Below are positions 8,701 to 17,729 of a DNA stretch of 64,000 nt, piece after piece; positions within the stretch are counted from its first letter, which is position 1, and every line of letters begins with the position of its first letter. Source of the DNA: Gallibacter sp963558965 (lineage in GTDB: Bacteria > Bacillota > Clostridia > Peptostreptococcales > Anaerovoracaceae); assembly GCA_963558965.1 (NCBI GenBank), contig CAUWIT010000009.1, positions 10,285 through 74,284 of the forward strand, in the 5' to 3' direction. A model generated the notes under the pieces. The model saw only the letters and a program-made list of their open reading frames with translations. It was not told where the DNA came from and searched no databases. The position numbers were made by a program, and so were the translations under genes.

Positions 8701-10311
8701 ATGATCAATCATTTAAGTATTAAAAACTTTGCCATTATTGAAGATGTACAAATTGATTTTAACAAGGGCTTAAATATTATTACCGGTGAATCAGGTTCAG
8801 GTAAATCTATTGTAGTAGAAGCTATGAGTTTAGCTTTAGGTAGCAGAGCGGATTCTTCATATATTAGAACTGGTGCTGATAAAGCTATAATACAAATGGT
8901 AGCAGAATATCTGCACACAGATTATGTAATAACTAGAGAATTATCTACAAATGGCAAAAATATTTGTAAAATAAATGGCGAAATAGTAAGTCTTTCTCAG
9001 CTACACCAACTTACAACAAAAATCGCTGACATTCATGGACAATATGATAACCAATCACTACTAAATCCCGAATGTCATATAGACTTAATAGATAAGTATG
9101 AAAAAAACACTATTTCACCATATAAGGAAAAAGTTTCAGAACTATACAAAAACTACAAAGATATTTCAGCTAAAATCAAGAAGCAAAAAGAAATCGTTGA
9201 TGAATACAATTCAAAAAAAGAATTGATGGAATACGAGCTAAATGAAATTTTAGAAGCAAGACTTCAGCCTGGAGAGGATACTGAACTTCAGGAAAAACTT
9301 TTAGAAGAACAAAACAAAGAAAAGATTTTCAACGGATTTGAAGAGGCTTACAACTTATGTACAGATGAAGAAAACTCTATTTTATCTCATCTAACAGCCA
9401 TACAACACGCTTTAAGAAATATTAAAAGTTTATCAAAGGACGCCGGCGAATTAGAATACGAATTTTCAGATGTATATTACAGACTTGACGATACAATTAG
9501 CAATGTTCGTAGAGTCAGAGATAGATTGAGCTATTCTCCTGGAAATATTGATGAACTAATAGATAGACTAGAGACAATTAACAGTTTAAAACGTAAGTAC
9601 GGTGCAACTATTGACGATATTTTGCTTTACGCTGATAAAATCAAAAGCAATATTACTAAAATCAATAATGTTGACTCTGATTTAAGCAGTATGCTTATCG
9701 AACAAGAACGTGTTGGAGAGATGCTAAAAACTACTACTGAATCTCTTTCAGAGCTTAGAAAAAGAAGCGCTGCAACTCTTGAAGAAAAAATCCAAAAGGA
9801 ATTAAATGACTTGAATTTTTCAGATGTTGTAGTTAAAATGCAAGTTAGCCAGCTTGATAAATACACTGCTAACGGTAAGGACAAAGTGGAATTTTTAATA
9901 AGCACTAACCTAGGTGAACCACTAAAACCTTTATCTAAAATTGCATCAGGTGGTGAAATGTCTCGAATAATGTTGGCATTTAAAAATATTATCGGCGAAT
10001 ACGATGGTATTGGCACTATGATTTTCGATGAAATAGACAGCGGTATCAGTGGCCAGGCAGCAAATGTTGTAGGTAAAAAGCTACTTGAAATTTCAAATAA
10101 GCATCAAATTATAGCTATAACTCACCTACCACAAATTGCGGCACTAGGTAACCATAACTATAAAATTATTAAAAACACTTTAGGTTTTAACACTACTACA
10201 ACTGTTAAACACCTAACTGAACATGAAAAAGTTGAGGAAATTGCAAGACTTCTAAGTGGTGATGAAATTACAGATATCGCTCTAGAAAACGCAAAAAGCC
10301 TAATCAAATAA
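8701..10311 (+). CDS. recN: DNA repair protein RecN
   Basis: SMC-like ATPase that acts early in double-strand break repair, 536 residues (slightly short for the family). Walker A is GESGSGKSIVVEA in the N-terminal head. A long coiled coil covers roughly residues 140-380. The ABC signature SGGEMSRIMLAFK and Walker B MIFDEIDSGISG lie in the C-terminal head. It starts 18 bases after argR with GAGGT upstream, so it is co-transcribed; recN is often SOS-induced, but I see no separate LexA-like site in the short gap. Confidence 0.96.
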   Translation: MINHLSIKNFAIIEDVQIDFNKGLNIITGESGSGKSIVVEAMSLALGSRADSSYIRTGADKAIIQMVAEYLHTDYVITRELSTNGKNICKINGEIVSLSQLHQLTTKIADIHGQYDNQSLLNPECHIDLIDKYEKNTISPYKEKVSELYKNYKDISAKIKKQKEIVDEYNSKKELMEYELNEILEARLQPGEDTELQEKLLEEQNKEKIFNGFEEAYNLCTDEENSILSHLTAIQHALRNIKSLSKDAGELEYEFSDVYYRLDDTISNVRRVRDRLSYSPGNIDELIDRLETINSLKRKYGATIDDILLYADKIKSNITKINNVDSDLSSMLIEQERVGEMLKTTTESLSELRKRSAATLEEKIQKELNDLNFSDVVVKMQVSQLDKYTANGKDKVEFLISTNLGEPLKPLSKIASGGEMSRIMLAFKNIIGEYDGIGTMIFDEIDSGISGQAANVVGKKLLEISNKHQIIAITHLPQIAALGNHNYKIIKNTLGFNTTTTVKHLTEHEKVEEIARLLSGDEITDIALENAKSLIK

Positions 10312-10329
10312 GATAGTAATTAAACATAA

Positions 10330-10370
10330 AAAGTGGTGGATTTTCCAATGAATAACCACCACTTTATTTT
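10330..10370. terminator. Bidirectional terminator, recN / yerC-like gene
   Basis: A 10-base stem AAAGTGGTGG / CCACCACTTT (10330-10339 with 10356-10365). T-rich tracts follow on both strands (TATTTTTAT on plus, TTTATG on minus). It serves convergent genes. Confidence 0.85.
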
Positions 10371-10375
10371 TATAC

Positions 10376-10681
10376 CTATTTTTCATCATCCTTGTCGATT
10401 CTATCAAGAACCAATTTATATCCATCTGCACCATATTGTAGGCACTTGTTAATCCTACTGATTGTTGCAGTCGATGCTTTAGTTATTTCCTCGATTTCAT
10501 TATATGTTCTCTTATCATTTAAAAGCTTGGCAACATGCAATCTTTGAGCTATTGCGTGCAATTCGTTGATAGTACATATATCCTCGAAAAATCTGTAACA
10601 ATCTTCTTCATTTTCCAAAGAAAGTACAGCTTCAAATAATTTATCCACTTCTTCACTTTTTAATTTAGATACGTATGTCAT
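10376..10681 (-). CDS. YerC/YecD family TrpR-like DNA-binding protein
   Basis: Small 101-residue protein of the TrpR superfamily. A helix-turn-helix is visible at about residues 60-85 (TYNEIEEITKASTATISRINKCLQYG), and the N-terminal helices carry LHAIAQRLHVAKLL, the typical TrpR dimer/HTH entry. In Bacillus-type genomes this family is a small regulator of unclear ligand. It has its own promoter and ends at the shared terminator with recN. Confidence 0.88.
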   Translation of the reverse strand: MTYVSKLKSEEVDKLFEAVLSLENEEDCYRFFEDICTINELHAIAQRLHVAKLLNDKRTYNEIEEITKASTATISRINKCLQYGADGYKLVLDRIDKDDEK

Positions 10682-10716
10682 AAAAACTCCTTTCTACGCT
10701 TTAGCACTGCAAAGTA

Positions 10717-10745
10717 ATTATAACATCTAAATAAATACTAGTCAA
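10717..10745 (-). promoter_or_regulatory. Promoter of the YerC-like gene
   Basis: TTGACT (10740-10745), 17-base spacer, TATAAT (10717-10722) with extended TGT on the minus strand. It sits in the 69-base gap after recJ. Confidence 0.78.
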
Positions 10746-10750
10746 GGATG

Positions 10751-12379
10751 CTACTCTACAAAAATACTATCTGTCATAAACTGAAGCCTTTCTGTATTAT
10801 TCCATCTATTTACATCAAGACTACCTATAATATTAGCATTTACACCATTATCTAGCGGTGTTTGTAATATATTTTTATAGTTAAATAAAACTGACTGTAA
10901 AATTCCATAACCTTCAATCGTTGTATTAAATCTTATATGTTCTTGATTTTGTCCCATATAATAAATATTATCGATATAACAATTTTTAATTAAAAATTTA
11001 GGTTTTTCATTTTCACAGCCAAATGGCTCTAACAATTCTATTTCCTTAGCTAGTTCCAAAGAAATATCCTCACCCTTTAACTCAATATCATACTTTGCAC
11101 TATCATCAATATCCAAATACTGCAAATTTGACATTGTTTTTTCTATATTGTTTTGCAATGTTTCCAGTTTATCCTCATCAATTGAAAATCCGCAAGCACT
11201 ACTATGGCCACCAAATTTGCTAAATAAACTTCTTTCTTTGCTTAAAACTTTATATATATCTACAGCTTCAATACCTCGGCTTGTACCTTTATAACCGTCT
11301 TTTTCCTTGGTGACAATAGCCACAGGTTTTTCACAGTAATCCTTCATCTTACCTGCAACAATACCTGCTATACCCTCATGGGCTTCATCCATTTTTATAA
11401 TTGGAAATTGGTATTGAGTATATGATTTTTCGTAAATATCAACACATCTATTATAAGTTTCTTCCTGTATAGATTTTCTCTGTCTGTTAAGATCAATTAA
11501 CTTATCAACCTTAGCGTCTTGCAAAGCCTCATCTTTAATAGTAAAAAGCTGTATACCTATACTTGCATCTTCCATACGCCCTGCCGCATTAAGATGAGGA
11601 ACTATTCCAAAAGATATTCCTTCGGAAGTCACATTGCCTCCCCTGCCAGTTTTATCGACGAGCAACTTAAGACCACGTCTAGTTCCAGCAGAAATGCGTG
11701 CCATTCCGTATTTAACAATAGTCCTATTTTCATCGACTAGGGGTACAACATCTCCTACAGTACCAAGTGCCACCAAATCCAACACTCCGTTTACCACAGA
11801 TTTAGGAATGTCAGTCTTGCGTTGCAAAGCTTGTGACAATTTAAAGGCTATCCCGCATCCAGCTAGGTTTTTAAAAGGATAGTTGCAGTCTTCCTGTTTT
11901 GGATTAATAACCAAACAATCTGGCAGCTTTTCTCCGATACTATGATGATCTGTAACTATAATTTCCATACCAAGCTGATGAACATAATCAACTTCATCAT
12001 AAGAAACAATGCCACAGTCAACTGTAATAATTAGATTTACTCCATCTTCATACAATTTTTGTATAGCGTCTTTGTTAAGACCATATCCTTCATCAAAACG
12101 ACTAGGAACATAATACTGAATATTCTCTGTAAGATTTGAAAACACTTCCATAAGTATGCTTACAGATGTTACTCCATCAGCATCGTAATCACCGTAAATA
12201 CATATTTTATTGCCCGATTTTATATTATCTAAAATTAAATCCACTCCTACTTCCATATTTTTAAGAAGGAATGGATCGTAAGTTAACATAGGCTTAGGTG
12301 ACAAAAATTCGGACACCTCTTTGTCACCTCTAATACCTCTATTGTTTATAATTTCTAAAATTACTCTGTTAATATCCAT
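10751..12379 (-). CDS. recJ: Single-stranded-DNA-specific exonuclease RecJ
   Basis: 5'-3' single-strand exonuclease of recombination and mismatch repair, 542 residues (shorter than the 570-750 of many RecJ). The DHH phosphoesterase motifs are present: ICIYGDYDADGVTS, the VTVDCG motif (ITVDCGI), VTDHHSIGE with the DHH triad, and in the DHHA1 part KFGGHSSACGFS. Its ATG overlaps the stop of the M23 gene (TAATG), so the two are coupled. This is the last gene of the long mgtE-nnrD-transketolase-ftsEX run. Confidence 0.95.
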   Translation of the reverse strand: MDINRVILEIINNRGIRGDKEVSEFLSPKPMLTYDPFLLKNMEVGVDLILDNIKSGNKICIYGDYDADGVTSVSILMEVFSNLTENIQYYVPSRFDEGYGLNKDAIQKLYEDGVNLIITVDCGIVSYDEVDYVHQLGMEIIVTDHHSIGEKLPDCLVINPKQEDCNYPFKNLAGCGIAFKLSQALQRKTDIPKSVVNGVLDLVALGTVGDVVPLVDENRTIVKYGMARISAGTRRGLKLLVDKTGRGGNVTSEGISFGIVPHLNAAGRMEDASIGIQLFTIKDEALQDAKVDKLIDLNRQRKSIQEETYNRCVDIYEKSYTQYQFPIIKMDEAHEGIAGIVAGKMKDYCEKPVAIVTKEKDGYKGTSRGIEAVDIYKVLSKERSLFSKFGGHSSACGFSIDEDKLETLQNNIEKTMSNLQYLDIDDSAKYDIELKGEDISLELAKEIELLEPFGCENEKPKFLIKNCYIDNIYYMGQNQEHIRFNTTIEGYGILQSVLFNYKNILQTPLDNGVNANIIGSLDVNRWNNTERLQFMTDSIFVE

Positions 12380-13476
12380 TATAAATAACTCATTGGGTTT
12401 CTAGGAGTACCGTTTACACGTACCTCAAAGTGACAATGAGGTCCAGTTGAGTTACCAGTACTTCCTATTCTTGCAATAGTTTGTCCTTTTTTAACTACCT
12501 GTCCAACACTTACATTTAGTGCACTATTATGTCCATATAATGTTGTTACACCATTACCATGGTCTATTACTACTGCTTTACCGTAACTATAGTACCATCC
12601 TGCAATAATAACTTTACCACCTTTTGCTGCAACTACACTATTTCCTGTTGAAGCAGGTATATCGATACCGCTGTGAAGTTCTGCACCATGATATGGACAG
12701 ATACGATATCCAAATGTTGAAGTTACTCTAGTATGTCCTGGTACTGGCCACGTATACCCACCAGATGAACTAGATACACTTCCCTGATATCCACCACCGC
12801 TGCTTACTATATTGTTGATTTCACTCGCTAACTGCTCTGACTCTTCTTGCCATTTGTCTATTTGACCTTCTAGACTTGAGTTAGCTTCTGCAAGTTCTTT
12901 GCTTTGAGCTGTTAAATCACTTTTACTTGAATTAAGTTCTTTCTGTTTTGCAGATAATTTCTTTTCTTTAGATTTAAGAGATTTTTCCAAAGCTTTTACT
13001 TCACTATAATCAGCTTTTAATTTAGTAACTACTTCCTTGTCATTTTTAAAGATGTATTTTACCATTTCAAAGTTAGAAAATAAATCAGAAACATTTTCTG
13101 AGCTTAATATTACATCTACAAAACCTAAGCTTCCGCCTTTGTAAATATTTCTCAATCTTGAATTTAAATCTTTATTACCTTTATCAAGCTTTTCTTTTTT
13201 TTCAAGAACTTCCTTTTGAGCTTTTTCTACTTGTGCTGATAGCTTATTTAATTCTGATTCAGCTGCGGCTATTTCTTTTTGTAATTTTTTTACTTTTTTT
13301 GAAATATTGCTCTTTTTCTTATTGTTAGAATCAATTTTATCCTGAGCATTTTCAATTTTTTTATTTAAACTTGACTGCGTTTCCTTTGCTTCTACCGTAA
13401 ATGGTACTGCAGCCGTTGAAGCCAAAAGAGCTACTGCACAAAAACATGCAATTAATCTTTTCTTCAAATTAAACAT
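12379..13476 (-). CDS. Coiled-coil M23 murein hydrolase (EnvC/PcsB-like partner of FtsEX)
   Basis: Secreted cell-wall endopeptidase, about 365 residues; I use the ATG at 13476, which has AAAGGAG 7 bases upstream. A signal peptide covers roughly residues 1-30. A long Lys/Glu-rich coiled coil spans about 33-225, then a Ser/Gly linker, then a LytM/M23 domain from about 245. The zinc ligands are all present: H-x3-D in HSGID, and H-x-H in PHCHFE, with YGH between. So, unlike E. coli EnvC, the domain should be catalytically active. It directly follows ftsE-ftsX, whose conformational signal usually opens the coiled coil of such enzymes at the division site. Confidence 0.92.
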   Translation of the reverse strand: MFNLKKRLIACFCAVALLASTAAVPFTVEAKETQSSLNKKIENAQDKIDSNNKKKSNISKKVKKLQKEIAAAESELNKLSAQVEKAQKEVLEKKEKLDKGNKDLNSRLRNIYKGGSLGFVDVILSSENVSDLFSNFEMVKYIFKNDKEVVTKLKADYSEVKALEKSLKSKEKKLSAKQKELNSSKSDLTAQSKELAEANSSLEGQIDKWQEESEQLASEINNIVSSGGGYQGSVSSSSGGYTWPVPGHTRVTSTFGYRICPYHGAELHSGIDIPASTGNSVVAAKGGKVIIAGWYYSYGKAVVIDHGNGVTTLYGHNSALNVSVGQVVKKGQTIARIGSTGNSTGPHCHFEVRVNGTPRNPMSYL

Positions 13477-13488
13477 CAAGTCACTCCT

Positions 13489-14382
13489 TTACTTAGTATC
13501 TAAAAATCTTCTCATTGATATTATACTTCCCCAAGCACCTATACTGATACCTAGTGCTAAGAAAATCCAAACAAGGTTAAATGATAAAAATCCTACTGGT
13601 ACCATTGGTGTTGATAAAACAGCCAATAAGTCTTCTCCTAACACTTTTACTACACTTTGATAAATCAAAGTTACGATACCTGATGAAATAAGCGCTGATA
13701 TTATACCGATTATAATACCCTCAAGTAAGAACGGTCCTCGTATAAACCAGTTCGTTGCACCTACGTATTTCATAATAACAATTTCATCAGACCTGTTTAA
13801 TACAGTTAGCTTAATAGTATTAGATACAACAACTATTGATACAATAATTAAAAATACCATAATAACTACAGCTGCAATCTGAAATCCTTTTGTAGCTTTT
13901 AAAAGTTTTTGTACTGTATCTTTATAGTACTTAACATCTTCAGCACCTTTTATCTTTGCAGCTGCCTCAGCTACTTGATCCGATTTTTCTAGATTATCTA
14001 CTGTTATTACAAGTGAATTTGGCAATGGATTTGATGATAACCCATCTAATAGATACGCGTTATCTCCCCATCTTACTTTTAAGATTTTTAAAGCTTCACT
14101 TTTTGTTCTGTAAGTTACTGTATCTACTTCTTTCCAACCTTTAACATCTTTTTTAATTTTTTCAATTTGCTTTTCGCTTACATTGTCTTTGAAAAACACT
14201 TCGATGTTGTTATAGTCATTTTTAACCATTTCAGCTGCAGTGTTGATATTTATGATTACCATGAAGAATAAACCTAAAATTATCAACATAGCTGTAATAG
14301 CAAAAACAGAAGTAAATGTCATTCCTTTATTTCTTTTTATCTGCTTAAATGACTGCTTTAGCGAGTAAAGAAATTTATTCAT
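13489..14382 (-). CDS. ftsX: Cell division protein FtsX
   Basis: Membrane half of the FtsEX complex, 297 residues from the ATG at 14382, which has GGGAGGTG upstream. This start overlaps the end of ftsE by 8 bases. It has one N-terminal membrane helix after a basic stretch (FKQIKRNKGMTF), an extracellular loop of about 110 residues, then three membrane helices. FtsX passes the ATPase signal of FtsE to the periplasm-side hydrolase encoded next door. Confidence 0.95.
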   Translation of the reverse strand: MNKFLYSLKQSFKQIKRNKGMTFTSVFAITAMLIILGLFFMVIININTAAEMVKNDYNNIEVFFKDNVSEKQIEKIKKDVKGWKEVDTVTYRTKSEALKILKVRWGDNAYLLDGLSSNPLPNSLVITVDNLEKSDQVAEAAAKIKGAEDVKYYKDTVQKLLKATKGFQIAAVVIMVFLIIVSIVVVSNTIKLTVLNRSDEIVIMKYVGATNWFIRGPFLLEGIIIGIISALISSGIVTLIYQSVVKVLGEDLLAVLSTPMVPVGFLSFNLVWIFLALGISIGAWGSIISMRRFLDTK

Positions 14383-15085
14383 CTTCTTCACCTCCCAATG
14401 CATCATCTGTAGCATATCCATAATGCCCTATATCATCTCTAACAATACGTCCCTGCTCAATTGCAACTACACGTTTATTCATACGGTCAACAATATCTTT
14501 GGCATGAGTAACCATTACAATTGTTGTTCCTCGCTTATTGATTTCTTCAAGAAGAGTCATAATTTCCCACGCTGTTGCTGGGTCTAAGTTTCCTGTTGGT
14601 TCATCTGCAATAAGCATAGAAGGCTTATTGATAATTGCCCTTGCAATAGCAACTCTCTGCTGTTCACCTGCTGAAAGCTCATCAGGAAACATATTTGCCT
14701 TACTTGATATACCCATTAGACTCAATGCTCTTGGAACTTGTTTTCTAATTTGTCTTTGAGATTTATGCACTATTTCCATAGCAAAAGCTACATTTTCAAA
14801 TACTGTTTTATTTGGTAGCAATCTAAAATCCTGGAATATCATACCGATATTTCTTCTGTGCTGTGGCAATAGTCTGCTTGGTAAATTAACAACTTCTTGT
14901 CCCATTACCTTTATACTGCCTTCATCTGCTTCAATCTCTTTCATAATTAATTTTATAAAAGTAGATTTACCAGCACCACTAGGTCCAACTAAAAATACAA
15001 AATCACCTTTTTTGATCTGTATACTTACATCTTCAAGCCCAACATTGCTGCTGTATCGTTTTGTTACATGATCAAAAGTTATCAT
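14375..15085 (-). CDS. ftsE: Cell division ATP-binding protein FtsE
   Basis: ABC-type ATPase, 236 residues. Walker A is GPSGAGKSTFIK, the Q-loop is IFQDFRLL, the signature is LSAGEQQRVAIAR, Walker B is MLIADEPTGNLD and the H-loop is VTHAKDIV. It starts within the stop of the transketolase C subunit (TAATG) and overlaps ftsX, so the set is tightly coupled. Confidence 0.97.
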   Translation of the reverse strand: MITFDHVTKRYSSNVGLEDVSIQIKKGDFVFLVGPSGAGKSTFIKLIMKEIEADEGSIKVMGQEVVNLPSRLLPQHRRNIGMIFQDFRLLPNKTVFENVAFAMEIVHKSQRQIRKQVPRALSLMGISSKANMFPDELSAGEQQRVAIARAIINKPSMLIADEPTGNLDPATAWEIMTLLEEINKRGTTIVMVTHAKDIVDRMNKRVVAIEQGRIVRDDIGHYGYATDDALGGEEDE

Positions 15086-16020
15086 TATTTAAGATCACCT
15101 CTTACTTTATTGATTATTGCTTTGGCATTCATGCCATATTTTTCTTTTAATTCTTCTGGTTTTCCAGATTCACCATAAGTGTCAAGCTGTCCAACTCTTA
15201 AAACTTTACATGGACATTTTTCTGCTGTAACCTCAGCTACTGCTGCACCTAATCCGCCAATAATTGAATGTTCTTCAGCTGTTACAATCTTACCAGTTTC
15301 TTTTGCTGCTTTGATGATAATTTCTTCATCAAGTGGTTTAATTGTATGCATATCAATTACTCTAACAGATAGTCCATCTTCTTTTTCCAATGTTTCAGCT
15401 GCAATCATAGCTTCGTTTATCATAATACCTGTTGCGATAATTGTTAAATCATTACCATCTTTTAGCTCATGTCCTTTACCTATTGTTAACTCAGCATCTT
15501 CACCGTAAAACATAGGTACTGCAGCTCTTCCAAGTCTTACATAAGCTGGTCCCTGCATATTGATAACCTGCTCTAATAGTTTCTCAGCACTTACACCGTC
15601 ACAAGGATTTACTACAACCATTCCTGGTATAGTTCTCATAAGAGCTAAGTCTTCAAAAGTCTGATGGCTCGCACCATCTTCACCTACTGTAATACCTGCA
15701 TGTGTAGCACATACTTTTACATTTGCTTTAGTATATCCAATAGAATTTCTGATTATTTCAAATGCTCTTCCTGTTGCAAACATTGCAAATGTTGATGCGC
15801 AAACTGTTTTACCGCTTAAAGCGATACCAGCAGCTGCTGCATATAGATTTTGTTCAGCAATACCTACATTGAAAAATCTTTCGGGATAAACTTTTTTAAA
15901 TTCTCCTGTTTTAGTAGATCCTGAAAGGTCAGCATCCATTACTACAAGATCGTCTTTAATTGCACCCATTTTTACAAGAGTTTTTCCATAAGCCTCTCTT
16001 GTTGCCATTTTATCTGCCAT
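15085..16020 (-). CDS. Transketolase, C-terminal subunit
   Basis: Half of a split transketolase (EC 2.2.1.1), 311 residues, holding the pyrimidine-binding domain and the C-terminal domain. RFFNVGIAEQNLYAAAAGIALSGK contains the Glu that activates thiamine diphosphate, and HAGITVGEDGASHQTFEDLALMRTIPG is typical. It overlaps the N-subunit gene by one base (stop/start TAATG). Supplies pentose-phosphate interconversion in anaerobes without an oxidative branch. Confidence 0.93.
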   Translation of the reverse strand: MADKMATREAYGKTLVKMGAIKDDLVVMDADLSGSTKTGEFKKVYPERFFNVGIAEQNLYAAAAGIALSGKTVCASTFAMFATGRAFEIIRNSIGYTKANVKVCATHAGITVGEDGASHQTFEDLALMRTIPGMVVVNPCDGVSAEKLLEQVINMQGPAYVRLGRAAVPMFYGEDAELTIGKGHELKDGNDLTIIATGIMINEAMIAAETLEKEDGLSVRVIDMHTIKPLDEEIIIKAAKETGKIVTAEEHSIIGGLGAAVAEVTAEKCPCKVLRVGQLDTYGESGKPEELKEKYGMNAKAIINKVRGDLK

Positions 16021-16838
16021 TATAATGAACCTCCTATTTCCTTCAATGCTTGTTCTAACTGTTCATCGTTTGGAGCTTTGCCATGCCATCCTGCATTGTC
16101 CTGCATAAATGATACTCCCATCCCTTTATGAGTTTTAGCAATAATGGCTGTTGGTTTGTCTGTAACACTTCTAGCATGAGCTAAGCCTTTTTTGATGTCA
16201 TCAAAATCGTGACCATCAATTACAATTACATCCCAGCCAAAAGCTTTGAATTTTTCATCTATAGGTTTTACAGTCATAACATCATCGTTGTTACCATCAA
16301 TCTGTAGACCATTCCAATCTACAAAAGCTGTTAAATTAGATAGTCCATAATGAGCTGCTGACATTGCTGCTTCCCAAACTATGCCTTCCTGAAGTTCTCC
16401 ATCTCCTAAAAGTGCATATACTCTTCTGTCTTTTTTATCAAGTTTATCAGCAATAGCCATACCTACAGCAACTGATATACCCTGACCTAATGATCCTGTT
16501 GACATTTCTACACCTGGAACTTTATCTCTGCAAGGATGTCCCTGGAAATTGCCTCCAATTTTTCTTAATGTCAAAACATCTTCTCTTGGGAAATATCCTC
16601 TTTCTGCCAATGTTGCATAAAGAACTGGAGCAGCATGCCCCTTTGAAAGAACAAATCTATCTCTTCCTTCCATCTGAGGATTTTTAGGGTCGATGTTCAT
16701 TTCTTCAAAATAAAGTACTGTTAAAATATCTGCAGCTGATAATGAACCACCTGGATGGCCTGATCCTGCTGCATGAACAGCTTCTACAATAGTTTTTCTA
16801 ATATTGGTAGAAATTTCTTTTAACTGTTTGTTATCCAT
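16020..16838 (-). CDS. Transketolase, N-terminal subunit
   Basis: Partner of the previous gene, 272 residues. It holds the diphosphate/Mg-binding motif of thiamine diphosphate enzymes: GDGELQEG ... N (GDG to VDWNGLQ). GHPGGSLSAADILTVLYF near the N-terminus is the transketolase opening. GGAGAAAAA precedes the ATG. It starts 14 bases after nnrD ends. Confidence 0.94.
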   Translation of the reverse strand: MDNKQLKEISTNIRKTIVEAVHAAGSGHPGGSLSAADILTVLYFEEMNIDPKNPQMEGRDRFVLSKGHAAPVLYATLAERGYFPREDVLTLRKIGGNFQGHPCRDKVPGVEMSTGSLGQGISVAVGMAIADKLDKKDRRVYALLGDGELQEGIVWEAAMSAAHYGLSNLTAFVDWNGLQIDGNNDDVMTVKPIDEKFKAFGWDVIVIDGHDFDDIKKGLAHARSVTDKPTAIIAKTHKGMGVSFMQDNAGWHGKAPNDEQLEQALKEIGGSL

Positions 16839-16852
16839 TTTTTTCTCCTATA

Positions 16853-17677
16853 TTACTTTTCTTTGTTACTTAATATTTTAAATGCCATAGGCACTTTTTC
16901 AACTATATCCATTGCGGTCATACCTATTTGACCAATTTCTTCTTCACATATATCTCCAGCAAGACCATGTATATATACACCTATTTTTGCTGATTCATAT
17001 GCACTATAACCTTGTGCTGCAAGGGCAGCAATAACGCCTGTTAAAACGTCTCCTGAACCGCCAGTTGCCATTCCTGGGTTACCAGTGTCGTTTACATAAA
17101 CCTTATTATCGGAAATAACTAATGTGTTAGCACCTTTCATTACAACAGTAGTCTTAAATGCTTCTTGTATTTCCTTAGCGGCTAGCTCTCTTTTTTTAAT
17201 ATCTATTTTTTCAATTTCCAAAAGTCGAGCTGCTTCAGCCATATGGGGTGTTAAAATAATATCTGCACTTGACTGGGTTAAATTTCCGTAAAGTGAATAC
17301 TTCATAACACAGTTTAAGCCGTCTGCATCAATAACAAGTTTGCCTCTATATTCATTTAATATTTTTTTAATAATAGGAATATTTGATTTGCCTGTTCCTA
17401 AACCTGAACCTAAAGCAATAGCTTCATAGTCATGAATATTTACTACATTTTCAAAATCTCTTTCAAGACATGTTGCTTCTGGCACTCCAACTTGAAGTAT
17501 ATCAAAAATTTCTTCGGGAACTGCAAATCTTACAAGGCCGGCTCCTGATTTAATAGCCGCTTTGCCACACATCATTGCAGCACCAGCCATACCTTTTGAA
17601 CCAGCAACTACTAAAACTTTACCGTAATTACCCTTATGACTTTGAGTATCTCTAACTTTTAAATCAGTTTTATTCAT
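16853..17677 (-). CDS. nnrD: ADP/ATP-dependent NAD(P)H-hydrate dehydratase
   Basis: Repairs damaged (hydrated) NADH and NADPH, 274 residues. Typical motifs are VVAGSKGMAGAAMMCGKAAIKSGAGLV, ALGSGLG, LVIDADGLN, LTPHMAEAARLL and the C-terminal NPGMATGGSGDVLTGVIAAL. The protein is the dehydratase domain alone; many bacteria fuse it to the NAD(P)HX epimerase (NnrE), which is absent from this window. It follows mgtE after 52 bases. Confidence 0.93.
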   Translation of the reverse strand: MNKTDLKVRDTQSHKGNYGKVLVVAGSKGMAGAAMMCGKAAIKSGAGLVRFAVPEEIFDILQVGVPEATCLERDFENVVNIHDYEAIALGSGLGTGKSNIPIIKKILNEYRGKLVIDADGLNCVMKYSLYGNLTQSSADIILTPHMAEAARLLEIEKIDIKKRELAAKEIQEAFKTTVVMKGANTLVISDNKVYVNDTGNPGMATGGSGDVLTGVIAALAAQGYSAYESAKIGVYIHGLAGDICEEEIGQIGMTAMDIVEKVPMAFKILSNKEK

Positions 17678-17729
17678 TTGTAAATTCTCCCTAAATTTAT
17701 AATTTAATTATCATATTTAATTATAAAAA